Shown piece after piece: positions 9,793 through 19,016 of a DNA stretch of 64,000 nucleotides. Position 1 is the stretch's first letter. The number at the start of each line of letters is the position of its first letter. The stretch is from contig NZ_LQXM01000029.1 in the NCBI RefSeq assembly GCF_001648555.1, positions 682,001-746,000 of the forward strand. Direction: 5' to 3'. The notes below the pieces were generated by a model. The model saw only the letters and a program-made list of their open reading frames with translations, did not search any database and was not told the DNA's origin. The translations under genes and the position numbers were made by a program. Origin of the DNA: Rossellomorea aquimaris TF-12 (GTDB lineage: Bacteria > Bacillota > Bacilli > Bacillales > Bacillaceae_B).

Positions 9793-10160
9793 TATTGTTC
9801 AACAACCTTAACATTCTTTTCTTTCAAGTTCAGCCCAAGTTCTTTCGCTTTTTCCAAGATACGCTCATACGTGCTAAGCTCACTAACTTGAAGTTTTAAA
9901 TCATTATTAGCCTTTTCTTGCTTATCAATGGTCGATTCTACCTGCTGAACCTCTTTGTTCACATCATAAACTGCAGCTTGAGTAGACACAATTTGTACAG
10001 CCAAGAAGCAAAATACCATTGCAAAAATAGCGACAAGAATTTTTTCCCCCGGGGTAATAACCGCTCTTCTCTCTTCGGATAAACGCTGTGGCTTCACTTG
10101 AACGGATTGATTGTAGTTTTCAACAGATTGCTGTTCGTGCTTTCTAGCTAAATTACTCAT
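9792..10160 (-). CDS. ftsL: Cell division protein FtsL
   Basis: Small bitopic divisome protein of 122 residues that forms a complex with DivIC and DivIB and helps activate FtsW-PBP2B. Basic cytoplasmic N-terminus (1-42), one membrane segment at about 43-67 (ILVAIFAMVFCFLAVQIV), then an extracellular coiled coil from about 70 to 118 with regular leucine and isoleucine spacing. Sequence conservation is weak in this family, so the call rests on size, topology and its place between rsmH and pbpB. Ribosome binding site AGGAGGGAG. Confidence 0.94.
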   Translation of the reverse strand: MSNLARKHEQQSVENYNQSVQVKPQRLSEERRAVITPGEKILVAIFAMVFCFLAVQIVSTQAAVYDVNKEVQQVESTIDKQEKANNDLKLQVSELSTYERILEKAKELGLNLKEKNVKVVEQ

Positions 10161-10185
10161 TATTCTCCCTCCTATTTCCTTTTTT

Positions 10186-11121
10186 CTATTTATTTTTTTG
10201 TGCTATTCTTAACTTTGCTGATCGAGCTCGGTTATTTTCTTCCAATTCTTCGTCACTAGGTAAAATAGGTTTCCTCGTTACTAGCTTTAGAACTGGCTCA
10301 TATCCTTCTGGTATGATAGGAAGTCCTGGTGGTAATTCTGGTCCTGCTGCTTTCTCTTTAAACATCGTTTTGCACATACGATCTTCTAATGAATGGAAGG
10401 TGATAACACTTACTCTTCCTCCTATATTAAGTAGATCAATCGCTTGTTCAAGCGAGTCTTCGAAAGCTCCTAATTCATCATTAACCGCGATTCGTATTGC
10501 TTGAAAGACTCTTTTGGCAGGATGTCCTCCCTTACGTCTAGCAGGGGCTGGAATCCCATCTTTTATTAATTCAACAAGCTCACCTGTGGTTTCAATAGAC
10601 TTCACTTCACGGGCTGCTTCAATTTTACGCGCAATTTGCTTTGAAAATTTCTCTTCTCCATATCGATAAAAAATTCGTACTAAATCTTCAAAAGACCAGT
10701 GATTGACTACATCATAAGCAGTCACATCACCTTGTAAATCCATTCTCATATCAAGGGGTGCATCATGATGGTAACTAAAGCCTCTTTCTGGAGTATCCAG
10801 CTGAGGTGATGATACACCGAGGTCGTAAAGTATTCCATCTACACTATGTACTCCAAGTTTCTCAAGTTCTTCCTTAAGATATCGGAAATTGGCTTGTATA
10901 AATGTAACTTTATCTTTATGGGCACTTAGCTTTTCCATAGCGTGGTTAATGGCTGTTTCATCTTGATCAAAACAATATAGATGCCCATCTTCAGAAAGTT
11001 GATTTACTAAGTATTCACTATGACCGGCTCCACCTAACGTACAATCTACGTAAACGCCGTCACTCTTAATATTCAATCCATCGACAGTTTCTTTTAATAA
11101 TACAGTTGTGTGATTAAACAT
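10186..11121 (-). CDS. rsmH: 16S rRNA (cytosine(1402)-N(4))-methyltransferase
   Basis: SAM-dependent enzyme (MraW) that N4-methylates C1402 in the 16S rRNA P site. The ATG at 11119-11121 has AAAGGTGA upstream and gives 311 residues, the normal length; a longer frame reaches 11148. N-terminal [18 protein letters not shown]-binding [11 protein letters not shown] (about 23-33), [10 protein letters not shown] and [10 protein letters not shown] motifs. Second gene of the mraZ operon. Confidence 0.96.
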   Translation of the reverse strand: MFNHTTVLLKETVDGLNIKSDGVYVDCTLGGAGHSEYLVNQLSEDGHLYCFDQDETAINHAMEKLSAHKDKVTFIQANFRYLKEELEKLGVHSVDGILYDLGVSSPQLDTPERGFSYHHDAPLDMRMDLQGDVTAYDVVNHWSFEDLVRIFYRYGEEKFSKQIARKIEAAREVKSIETTGELVELIKDGIPAPARRKGGHPAKRVFQAIRIAVNDELGAFEDSLEQAIDLLNIGGRVSVITFHSLEDRMCKTMFKEKAAGPELPPGLPIIPEGYEPVLKLVTRKPILPSDEELEENNRARSAKLRIAQKNK

Positions 11122-11161
11122 GTTGACTTCACCTTTCCAATCGAACATTTAGTGGGATAAG

Positions 11162-11593
11162 CTAAATATCAAATCCTATCATATTCTCTGCAAGCTCCGC
11201 AAATGAATCTTCAGACTGTGTAAAGTAGTCTTCCCATAATGGTTTACTCCAAATCTCAATTCGATTAGAAACTCCTAAAATAATGCACTCTTTATCCAAT
11301 TGTGCATAATTCACAAGGGTAGCAGGTATATTAATTCGACCCGTTTTATCTAACTCGCTTTCTGTGGCTCCAGAAAAAAAGAATCGAGTAAAGGCACGGG
11401 CATCTTTTTTTGTAAGTGGTAGGGCTTTAAGTTTTTCTTCTAGTGCTTTCCATTCTTCCATGGGATAACCAAACAAACATTGATCCAATCCTCGGGTAAT
11501 AACAAAACAGTCCCCAAGATGATCACGAAACTTAGCTGGCACGATTAAACGGCCTTTATTATCAATGTTATGTTGATATTCGCCCATGAACAT
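11162..11593 (-). CDS. mraZ: Transcriptional regulator MraZ
   Basis: DNA-binding repressor of the dcw operon; forms ring-shaped oligomers and binds direct repeats in its own promoter region. Start at the ATG 11591-11593 gives 143 residues beginning [11 protein letters not shown], matching the B. subtilis protein; the ribosome binding site is the GTGGGGG that itself looks like an operator repeat. Two SpoVT/AbrB-like halves with the paired signatures [12 protein letters not shown] (about 12-23) and [12 protein letters not shown]. First gene of the cluster, autoregulation expected. Confidence 0.96.
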   Translation of the reverse strand: MFMGEYQHNIDNKGRLIVPAKFRDHLGDCFVITRGLDQCLFGYPMEEWKALEEKLKALPLTKKDARAFTRFFFSGATESELDKTGRINIPATLVNYAQLDKECIILGVSNRIEIWSKPLWEDYFTQSEDSFAELAENMIGFDI

Positions 11594-11604
11594 ATGCACT
11601 GCCC

Positions 11605-11649
11605 CCACTTTCTAACACAAATGTACCACATCCCCCCACTTTTCTCCAC
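11605..11649 (-). promoter_or_regulatory. Probable MraZ operator repeats
   Basis: On the minus strand three GTGG cores fall exactly 10 bases apart (plus-strand CCAC at 11646-11649, 11636-11639 and 11626-11629), and a fourth at 11605-11608 overlaps the mraZ ribosome binding site. MraZ is known to bind direct repeats with 10-base period upstream of its own gene in E. coli and Mycoplasma. A -10-like TAAAAT lies further upstream, but I cannot define the promoter. Confidence 0.6.
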
Positions 11650-11756
11650 TCTTTTCTTAATTCTTTCTTTACAAAATTTTACCTTTAACTTTTTTTAGCC
11701 AATTTCTCTTCTTTAGTGACATGTTTACAAAAGGAAATCTTGTCTTATATCAACGT

Positions 11757-11800
11757 AAAAAGGACCTAATTCGCAATTAAAAACGAATTAGGTCCTTTTT
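11757..11800 (-). terminator. Terminator downstream of bshC
   Basis: 17-bp perfect stem (AAAAAGGACCTAATTCG and complement), 10-base loop, T-run on the minus strand. It separates bshC from the mraZ promoter region; the symmetrical A/T runs may allow function in both directions. Confidence 0.9.
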
Positions 11801-11813
11801 TCTTTCCGTAACA

Positions 11814-13433
11814 TTATATATATACAATTTTATGCTTTCCATCAAATATATATGGTAAATCAGTTAGATCTTTTATAAAGGTAGGACCATATTTATTCAA
11901 GAAATAAAGAGTATTCCAGGTTCTTTCTTGTGGACCACCATTTGGCCGGATGCAATTTTCTATTTTATTAAACTGACGAAAAGTAGTTTCATGTTTACTT
12001 TTCAATGACTTTTCCTTTTTATCTCTTAAGAAGTCAAATTGACTTAAGTGAAATTCAAGGTTTTTGTTTATTATTAAATGTAAATTAGGGTCTATCTCTT
12101 TAGCTTTTTCCCTTATGATTTCGTATTTAGCTTGTAGTGTTTTCTCAATTTCATAGATCTCTTCTTCTATGCTGTAATCTTGTAAAGATTCCCAAAAAAC
12201 CTTTCTTTCAAACTCAACACCTTCGGCAATAACATGTTGAACAGAAAGATTCAGGTCATGGATTTTCTTTTCAATATCTCTTTCTAAAATAGTGATGTTC
12301 AGCCTAGGAATCACTGGTGGCATGGTCAGATCAAAGTGCTCAAATGCCTTTTTCAACTCACCCCAATAGGCTATTTCACCTGGTCCAGCGATAAATGCAA
12401 GAGAAGGAAATAACCATTCTTGCATGATTGGTCTTGTCACAACATTATTACTAAACCTTTCAGGTGATTGCTCTACTAACCTTATTAATTCTTCGTTAGA
12501 AAAAGCCCTTCCACTTGTTTTATCTTTAAAAACTGAGCCATCTTTTTCTAAAAGTGCTCTTTCATTATTAATGAGAAGAAAGAGATTTGCAGCAGTCGGA
12601 GATATTTCTAACTGAGTAGAAAAACCTTTTTGACGAATTTCCTCTTGTTGTTCTAAGACAGCCATCGATATAGATTGACTACTTTCTAGTAAATGATGAA
12701 AGTGGGAAGACTCTAATTTCCTTAAAGGCTCGTATGCGGAGTCTATGACAAGGAGTCCAAAGTCTTTAAACAGGCTCATAACCAAATGGGCAAAAAAGCG
12801 AACAAGATTATCTTCACTTTCAACCATTTCATCTAAATTTTTAGTTAAATCTTTCGTATATTGGGTTTCACCTAAAGTCTTTGTAATGTCATCCAGCCAC
12901 TTTTTCATTACTGATTTCGAAAAAGTGATGTGTGAGGTCATTTTTTTCTCCAAAACTCTTTCAGGATATCCAAACTTTTCAAGCTTTCCATCCTTTTCAA
13001 GGTAGATATGATTCACTTCTTGGTAATCATGATCTTCACCAGCAATCCAAAAAACAGGTACTACTGGATGGTTTAACTCTTTCTCTTGTTGCTTGGCTAA
13101 TTGAATAACGGAAATGATTTTATGTATGGTATAGAGAGGGCCTGTTAGCAAGCCCGCTTGCTGACCAGCAACTACAGTTACAGCACCATTTCTTAATTTA
13201 GTTAACGATTCTTCTACTTGATGTGATGATGGTAACGAAGTCATATATTCAGAAATACAGTCTGCAAGCTCCAAGGTTGGAAATTCACGTGATTGTAAAT
13301 CCAACAATCGTTGAGAGAATACTCCAGGTTCATTAATTTTATAGTGAAAAAAAGAAGCTACTGGTTCTTCTTGATTTAAATATTGCGAGGCAAAACGGTT
13401 TATTGCTGGAATGTTCAAGCTTTCCAATTCCAT
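11814..13433 (-). CDS. bshC: Bacillithiol biosynthesis cysteine-adding enzyme BshC
   Basis: Proposed to add cysteine to GlcN-malate in the last step of bacillithiol synthesis. 539 residues, normal length. N-terminal YLNQEEPVASFFHY, VVAGQQAGLLTGPLYTIHK (about 88-106) and PVFWIAGEDHD (about 126-136) are family signatures of the Rossmann-like core, followed by a long helical, coiled-coil region at about 395-470. ATG with AAAGGAG site. It sits directly upstream of mraZ, as yllA does in B. subtilis. Confidence 0.95.
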   Translation of the reverse strand: MELESLNIPAINRFASQYLNQEEPVASFFHYKINEPGVFSQRLLDLQSREFPTLELADCISEYMTSLPSSHQVEESLTKLRNGAVTVVAGQQAGLLTGPLYTIHKIISVIQLAKQQEKELNHPVVPVFWIAGEDHDYQEVNHIYLEKDGKLEKFGYPERVLEKKMTSHITFSKSVMKKWLDDITKTLGETQYTKDLTKNLDEMVESEDNLVRFFAHLVMSLFKDFGLLVIDSAYEPLRKLESSHFHHLLESSQSISMAVLEQQEEIRQKGFSTQLEISPTAANLFLLINNERALLEKDGSVFKDKTSGRAFSNEELIRLVEQSPERFSNNVVTRPIMQEWLFPSLAFIAGPGEIAYWGELKKAFEHFDLTMPPVIPRLNITILERDIEKKIHDLNLSVQHVIAEGVEFERKVFWESLQDYSIEEEIYEIEKTLQAKYEIIREKAKEIDPNLHLIINKNLEFHLSQFDFLRDKKEKSLKSKHETTFRQFNKIENCIRPNGGPQERTWNTLYFLNKYGPTFIKDLTDLPYIFDGKHKIVYI

Positions 13434-13535
13434 ATGAATTACTCCTTTTCTAGCTCATTATATCTAACGATGAGTATATCATTCCACTTGAGGAAAAGGA
13501 AAAAACTTGCCTACTAAAAATAATAGTATTTATTC

Positions 13536-13922
13536 TCAATACAATTCTAATAGACGCAAAATTAATCCTGTTACCATTAAAGAAATATACGCCATAAAAA
13601 AGAAAATAAAATTAATTCTCCAAAAACCACGAATGACTTTAGGGTAATGAATCTCTCCTTTTGCTTTCCAATATAATATGGCAAAAACTAGACCTATACA
13701 GCAAATAATAAGAAAGATGAGCCACAAATAAGATGTTTCCCATATAGCAATAACGATGAAATGTACAGAAATAATGAGCAGAAACGTCGTAATATCAATA
13801 GCTACATGGACAGCTTTTCGATGATTCTTTAAGATTTCTTTTGCTAAAATAAAGCTAATAAAATAACCTAAAAATGGAATCATCACAAAAATAGCAATAA
13901 TGGTTGAGAATACAGATGCCAT
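13536..13922 (-). CDS. DUF3397 family membrane protein
   Basis: Predicted 128-residue membrane protein with four hydrophobic segments (about 3-25, 38-59, 63-83, 99-122). The ATG at 13920-13922 follows a strong GGGGGGAT site that overlaps the end of panE, with the start one base beyond the panE stop codon. The sequence resembles the DUF3397 family found at this place in many Bacillaceae; no function is known. An upstream in-frame extension to 13949 has no good site. Confidence 0.8.
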   Translation of the reverse strand: MASVFSTIIAIFVMIPFLGYFISFILAKEILKNHRKAVHVAIDITTFLLIISVHFIVIAIWETSYLWLIFLIICCIGLVFAILYWKAKGEIHYPKVIRGFWRINFIFFFMAYISLMVTGLILRLLELY

Positions 13923-13923
13923 T

Positions 13924-14820
13924 TCATCCCCCCTGAGCTTCAAATTCAATTCCTTTAACTAACATGTATAGTACATTCATGGTGGGTAAGAAATGGTTCT
14001 CCTCCGTTGCTTTTTGTAGAAGAACCCCTACTATTGTTTCAATCTCTGTCACTTTAGAAGACTCAATATCCTTAAGCATAGAGGATCTATTATGAAAAGT
14101 GGTTATACAAATCTCCTGGATTTCTTCCAATGATATAATATCCTTCATGTTTGGAAAAAGAATAAGCATTTCTTTATATAGTGATAATTGAATATCATGA
14201 AAATACGTATTGTTAACTAATTCCCCATTGGGAACCCGGGTTATAGCTGTAAGAGGGTTGATGAGAACGTTAATAAAAAGTTTTTTTAAAAGCATCTCTT
14301 CATAATCATCACAATAATAAAATGGAAATGTTTCCGTGCTATTAGATAATAATTCTTCTAAAATCTTGTAATCCCCTCTAATTATAGAAACATTTATCTT
14401 CCCTTTTCCTCGATGTTCAACTGTATGGTCGCTTACTTTGAACGCACCATGTTCAATGGACCCTACTAATAATGTATGGTGTGGTAAATCTTTCACCCAA
14501 TCTAAATGTCCGATTCCATTTTGTAAAAACAATAATGGCTGACTTGGATGTAAGGTTTCGATCCACTCTTTTAAAGAAGCTAAGTCATATTCCTTTACAG
14601 CAATAACAAGTAAATCAACGTCCAATGAATGACCTGTTAATTGACGGACGTTCACGCTTGTTGAAATAGAAGATTCACTCGTATGTATGGTAATTCCTTT
14701 ATGTTCTATTTCTTCTCGTTGTTCCAGTCTTCTTACAATTAGTGTTACATCTAGGTTTCTTCCTAAGTATCCTGACAGAAGTAGGCCAATAGCTCCCCCT
14801 CCAATTACTCCAATGTTCAT
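13924..14820 (-). CDS. panE: 2-dehydropantoate 2-reductase
   Basis: NADPH-dependent ketopantoate reductase of the pantothenate and CoA pathway. 298 residues. N-terminal NADP-binding IGVIGGGAIGLLLSGYL (3-19), LLVIAVKEYDL and LQNGIGH motifs; the C-terminal helical domain has KKLFINVLINPLTAI with the catalytic-lysine region. ATG with AAAAGGAG site. Syntenic with B. subtilis ylbQ/panE, though here the carboxylase operon has come between panE and ylbP. Confidence 0.92.
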   Translation of the reverse strand: MNIGVIGGGAIGLLLSGYLGRNLDVTLIVRRLEQREEIEHKGITIHTSESSISTSVNVRQLTGHSLDVDLLVIAVKEYDLASLKEWIETLHPSQPLLFLQNGIGHLDWVKDLPHHTLLVGSIEHGAFKVSDHTVEHRGKGKINVSIIRGDYKILEELLSNSTETFPFYYCDDYEEMLLKKLFINVLINPLTAITRVPNGELVNNTYFHDIQLSLYKEMLILFPNMKDIISLEEIQEICITTFHNRSSMLKDIESSKVTEIETIVGVLLQKATEENHFLPTMNVLYMLVKGIEFEAQGG

Positions 14821-14940
14821 AGCTACTCCTTTTAGTACTTAATTGTACAAATATTTTAACAAATTTCCATGTAATAGAAAACCATATAGTAAAAAAGAAT
14901 GATATTTTCTACTTATTCTCTTAATCGAACAGATGATAAC

Positions 14941-14996
14941 AAAAAAAGACTTATCCTTTATTGAGGAATACCCCTATAAAGAATAAGCCTTTTTTT
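14941..14996 (-). terminator. Terminator of the acyl-CoA carboxylase operon
   Basis: Imperfect hairpin GGCTTATTCTTTAT / ATAAAGGATAAGTC with flanking A and T runs, right after the carboxyltransferase stop codon. Confidence 0.8.
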
Positions 14997-15005
14997 ATTA
15001 CTTTT

Positions 15006-16547
15006 TTAAACAGGATACACTGGATGTTTTCTTTCACTAAATTGAACATCTTTTGTTTCATAAAGCTTATATCGCTGAATTAATACAGATCTCAATTCAT
15101 TTGGAGCTGTGATTTCATCCACTATTAATTCAGAAGCTAGTTTATAGATATCAATATGTTCTTTGTATTCTTTCTGTTTCTCTTGAACATATTGTATTCT
15201 TTCTTTCGGATCCTCAATCGCTTGGATTTTATTGGAGTACACCGCATTTACAGCAGCTTCTGGTCCCATAACAGCGATTTGAGCAGTAGGAAGAGCAATA
15301 CAAACATCTGGTTCAAATGCAGGACCTGCCATTGCATATAAACCTGCACCATAAGCCTTCCTTACAATAACTGAGATTTTTGTGACAGTTGCAGAACTCA
15401 TTGCAGCGATCAGCTTAGCTCCATGACGAATAATTCCAGCTCTTTCAACCTTTGTCCCTATCATAAAACCAGGTACATCAGCTAAAAATAATAACGGGAT
15501 ATGAAAAGCATCACACAACTGAATGAATTTAGCTCCTTTATCAGCAGAATCATGGAATAAAACTCCGCCTTTTACCTTCGGCTGATTCGCAATGATTCCC
15601 ACTACTTTTCCGTCAAGGCGAGCAAATCCTGTAATTAATTCTGGAGCAAAAAGCTTTTTCATTTCAAAAAAACTACCTTCATCAATCAAAGTACGAATGC
15701 AGTCATGCATATCAAAAGGAGCATTTTGATGTTCAGGTATGATGTCTTCTAATAGCTTTTCTGATTTAGGTGCAAGACCATCTTTAATTCCTGGTCTTGT
15801 TTTATAGTTTGCCGGAAAATAGCTAAGGTACCTTTTGGCTTCTTCGATAGCTTCTTCTTCTGATGCTGCCAATACATCTCCACAACCACTTATGCTGCAG
15901 TGCATTCTAGCGCCACCCATTTCCTCAAGTGTCACTTTTTCTCCAATGACCTTTTCCGCCATTCGTGGAGAACCAAGATACATAGATGCATTGCCGTCTA
16001 CCATTATGACAATATCACAGAATGCTGGAATATAAGCACCACCTGCTGCTGAAGGACCAAATAGAATACAAATTTGAGGTACCATTCCTGACATTTTCAC
16101 TTGGTTGTGAAATATTTTCCCTGCTCCTCTTCTATTAGGAAACATCTCTAATTGATCTGTGATACGGGCACCGGCTGAATCAACCAGGTAAAATAAAGGT
16201 ACTTTCATATTTATTGCAGTTTCTTGTATACGTATGATTTTTTCGACTGTCCTAGCTCCCCAAGAACCAGCCTTAACAGTTGAATCATTAGCCATGACAC
16301 AAACAGTTTGCCCTCCAACTTTTCCAATGGCTGTCACCACTCCGTCGGCAGGAAGATCTTCCGCTTTATTGTTCGCAAACATCCCATCTTCTTGATAATC
16401 TCCATTATCGAATAGCTGCTGGAGACGGTCACGAACAAACAACTTATTTTGCTCCTTCAGTTTCTCATGATACTTAGGTTGCCCGCCTGAAGCTATACGT
16501 TCCCTTGTTTCACCAAGGGTGTTGATGATGGTTTTAGAAGTTGACAT
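15006..16547 (-). CDS. Acyl-CoA carboxylase, carboxyltransferase (beta) subunit
   Basis: Transfers the carboxyl group from carboxybiotin to an acyl-CoA. 513 residues from the ATG at 16545-16547 (site GGAGGGG). Both halves of the carboxyltransferase fold are present: N-terminal half with SAGARITDQ and GPSAAGGAYIPAFCD, C-terminal half with DVPGFMIGTKVERAGIIRHGAK. It resembles B. subtilis YngE and propionyl- or methylcrotonyl-CoA carboxylase beta chains rather than the split AccA/AccD of fatty acid synthesis. Last gene of an operon with a biotin carrier and a biotin carboxylase. The acyl-CoA substrate cannot be settled from sequence by eye. Confidence 0.9.
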   Translation of the reverse strand: MSTSKTIINTLGETRERIASGGQPKYHEKLKEQNKLFVRDRLQQLFDNGDYQEDGMFANNKAEDLPADGVVTAIGKVGGQTVCVMANDSTVKAGSWGARTVEKIIRIQETAINMKVPLFYLVDSAGARITDQLEMFPNRRGAGKIFHNQVKMSGMVPQICILFGPSAAGGAYIPAFCDIVIMVDGNASMYLGSPRMAEKVIGEKVTLEEMGGARMHCSISGCGDVLAASEEEAIEEAKRYLSYFPANYKTRPGIKDGLAPKSEKLLEDIIPEHQNAPFDMHDCIRTLIDEGSFFEMKKLFAPELITGFARLDGKVVGIIANQPKVKGGVLFHDSADKGAKFIQLCDAFHIPLLFLADVPGFMIGTKVERAGIIRHGAKLIAAMSSATVTKISVIVRKAYGAGLYAMAGPAFEPDVCIALPTAQIAVMGPEAAVNAVYSNKIQAIEDPKERIQYVQEKQKEYKEHIDIYKLASELIVDEITAPNELRSVLIQRYKLYETKDVQFSERKHPVYPV

Positions 16548-16682
16548 ATTTAACCCCTCCGTCATTTATGTAATAAAACTTGTCCCATCTCACCTTACAA
16601 GTTTGTCCTTAAATTGTTTATAAAGGAGCAGATAAGAAAAGAGAAATCTACTCCCTCTGCTTTACGTTTGTTTACCCTTTGT

Positions 16683-16898
16683 TTACCCTTCGATTACGAG
16701 TAAAACGTCCCCTTCGTTTACAAAATCTCCAACATTAACCTTCACTTCAGAGATTTTACCTGCTATTTCTACTTCTACTGGGATTTCCATTTTCATAGAT
16801 TCAAGCATTAAAACTGTTTCCCCTACTGAAACTTCTTTTCCTTGCTCTGCTAATATGTTTAATACTGTCCCTGCCATAGACGCTGTAATTTCCTTCAT
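16683..16898 (-). CDS. Biotin carboxyl carrier protein, minimal (71 residues)
   Basis: Consists of little more than a biotinyl domain. ESMKM at residues 33-37 holds the biotinylated lysine (K36). The ATG at 16896-16898 has a GGAGGA site; a longer frame reaches 16913. Such short carriers partner YngH-type carboxylases, in contrast to the longer AccB. Lies 28 bases downstream of the biotin carboxylase gene. Confidence 0.9.
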   Translation of the reverse strand: MKEITASMAGTVLNILAEQGKEVSVGETVLMLESMKMEIPVEVEIAGKISEVKVNVGDFVNEGDVLLVIEG

Positions 16899-16926
16899 GA
16901 TTGATTCCTCCATTTTTCACTTTAAG

Positions 16927-18276
16927 TTAAGTACGGTTAGCTGTTAAAAAATCCTGTAACCATTTTGTCGTATAGTTTCCTGTTTGAAAGTTTGAATCTG
17001 ATAAAATATCTTTAAATAAACTTACATTTGTTTTAACTCCATCAATCTTTACACCTTCAAAGAAGGATATTGCTTTTTGAATTACATCTGTACGGTTTTC
17101 TCCAATAACGATGCATTTAGCAATCATAGGATCATAAAAAGGTGTTACTTTATTTCCTTCTTCATATCCTGAATCAATCCGAACATCTTCAGCTTCTCCA
17201 AATTGAAGGGTGGATAACTGACCAGGAGAAGGATAGAATGTCTTTGGATCCTCAGCGTAAATCCTAAACTCCATTGAGTGACCACTGAATGGAACTTCTT
17301 CCTGTTTACTCAACGGTAAGGGTTCTCCACTCGCAACTAATATTTGCCATTTCACTAAATCTAAACCTGTGATCGACTCTGTTACGGGATGCTCCACTTG
17401 AAGTCGAGTGTTCATTTCAAGAAAATAGAAATTTTCTTGTTCATCTACAATAAACTCAACTGTTCCAGCATTTGAATAGTTTACTGCTTTTCCAGCTTTC
17501 ACGGCTGCTTCAAACATCGATTCTTTAGTACTATTCGAAAGGTGTGGTGATGGAGACTCTTCAATAACCTTCTGGTTTCTCCGCTGTACAGAACAATTAC
17601 GTTCAAATAAATGAACGACATTTCCATGGTGATCACCAAAAATTTGGACTTCAATATGTCTAGCATTTTCAATGCATTTTTCGAGAAAAACCTCTTCTTT
17701 TCCAAAATAGGCTTTTGCACGATTTTTCGTGGAATCGAAGCTTTGAACGAGCGCTTGCTCATCTTCACAACGGATCATTCCAATTCCGCCTCCACCAGCA
17801 CTTGCTTTAAGCATTATAGGATAACCGATGCCACTCGCTGTTTTTTTCGCTTCTTCTAATGTTTCTACACCAGCTTCACTTCCAGGCACAACTGGAACAG
17901 AAGCTTCCTTCATCACTTTTCTAGCTTCCACCTTGTCACCCATTTTTTTAATAATACTATGAGCAGGCCCAATGAATATAAATCCTTCTTCTGTAACTTT
18001 TTGTGCAAAATCAGCATTCTCAGACAATAATCCATAACCAGGGTGAATCCCATCTACTTTTTCTTTTTTAGCAACTTCAAGAATATTTTCAACCACTAAA
18101 TAAGAGCGGTTAACTTGCGCCTCTCCTATGCGATGGGCAATATCCGCTTCCTTAACAAAAGGCATATCCTGATCCGCATCAGAGTATACCGCCACGGTTT
18201 GAATGTTTAATTGTTTACATGTTTTTATGATTCTTGAAGCAATTTCTCCTCTATTTGCGATTAAGATTTTCTGCAC
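16927..18276 (-). CDS. Biotin carboxylase subunit of acyl-CoA carboxylase
   Basis: ATP-dependent carboxylation of biotin on the carrier protein. The start is a GTG at 18274-18276 behind AAAGGGGAGAG, giving 449 residues beginning MQKILIANRGEIASRI. PreATP-grasp domain with IHPGYGLLSENADFA, ATP-grasp with KASAGGGGIGM, catalytic-region EMNTRLQVEHPVTE and a C-terminal biotin carboxylase domain. First gene of the three-gene operon. A second biotin carboxylase domain is within pycA (47507-50947). Confidence 0.93.
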   Translation of the reverse strand: MQKILIANRGEIASRIIKTCKQLNIQTVAVYSDADQDMPFVKEADIAHRIGEAQVNRSYLVVENILEVAKKEKVDGIHPGYGLLSENADFAQKVTEEGFIFIGPAHSIIKKMGDKVEARKVMKEASVPVVPGSEAGVETLEEAKKTASGIGYPIMLKASAGGGGIGMIRCEDEQALVQSFDSTKNRAKAYFGKEEVFLEKCIENARHIEVQIFGDHHGNVVHLFERNCSVQRRNQKVIEESPSPHLSNSTKESMFEAAVKAGKAVNYSNAGTVEFIVDEQENFYFLEMNTRLQVEHPVTESITGLDLVKWQILVASGEPLPLSKQEEVPFSGHSMEFRIYAEDPKTFYPSPGQLSTLQFGEAEDVRIDSGYEEGNKVTPFYDPMIAKCIVIGENRTDVIQKAISFFEGVKIDGVKTNVSLFKDILSDSNFQTGNYTTKWLQDFLTANRT

Positions 18277-18495
18277 AATCTCTCCCCTTTCTTCATAAAA
18301 CACATCTGCTCATAATACGAATTCTACAAATATCGTGGAAATCCTTCTTCTTTATTGTAAACGTTTTCTTTGTTAAGTGCAGAATTTTTTGTTTTTTTGT
18401 TATATAATGATAATATTGGCTCCTTTATCTTTCAAGTTATAGAATTTAGATAAAGGGTACATTATTATTTTTACGTATTCTTAGGAGGTTTCGTT

Positions 18496-18972
18496 ATGGG
18501 TGTGAAAGTTGAAAAATTAAAAGTTAATTATAAAACTCTTGAAGAGTTTAAGAAATTTAAAGAATATGGCGTACAAGAACTCTCTATGCTTGAAGACTTA
18601 CAAGAGAATTTTATCGAGAATGATAGCGAGTCACCTTTTTACGGGATTTACTTTGGAGATACATTAATTGCTCGAATGAGTTTATATCAAAGAAGTGCCC
18701 GCTTTGATCAATATTTTGATCCTCCCCAAAATTACTTAGAACTTTGGAAGCTTGAAGTATTACCAAAGTATCAAAATAAAGGATATGGAGCATTACTAGT
18801 AGGGTTTGCTAAATCTTTAGGTTTGCCAATCAAAACGAACTCTCGTATTAAATCACAAGGTTTTTGGGAGAAAATGGGGTTTGAAGCCATAACCTATGAT
18901 GTAGAAAGAGACTTAGGTGAAAATCCATATGTTTGGTACCCGGAAGGTGTAACCGAACAAAAATTAGGTTAA
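18496..18972 (+). CDS. ylbP: GNAT family N-acetyltransferase YlbP
   Basis: 158-residue GNAT-fold protein nearly identical in layout to B. subtilis YlbP: N-terminal NYKTLEEFKKFKEYG, central YLELWKLEVLP and the acetyl-CoA binding YQNKGYGALLVGFAKSL (about 95-111). Strong TTAGGAGG site. Substrate unknown. Divergent from the carboxylase operon and convergent with gerR. Confidence 0.9.
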   Translation: MGVKVEKLKVNYKTLEEFKKFKEYGVQELSMLEDLQENFIENDSESPFYGIYFGDTLIARMSLYQRSARFDQYFDPPQNYLELWKLEVLPKYQNKGYGALLVGFAKSLGLPIKTNSRIKSQGFWEKMGFEAITYDVERDLGENPYVWYPEGVTEQKLG

Positions 18973-18976
18973 ATAC

Positions 18977-19009
18977 AAAAGGCTAGCTGTTTTATCAGCT
19001 AGCCTTTTT
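18977..19009. terminator. Bidirectional terminator between ylbP and gerR
   Basis: AAAAGGCTAGCTG stem, 6-base loop, perfect complement and T-run, between convergent genes. Confidence 0.92.
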
Positions 19010-19016
19010 AATACTT

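Noticed and set aside
18361-18420. Promoter with TATAAT before ylbP
   Set aside because: The -10 box is good but no -35 box lies at a usable distance and the region is a T-rich tract, so chance is likely.
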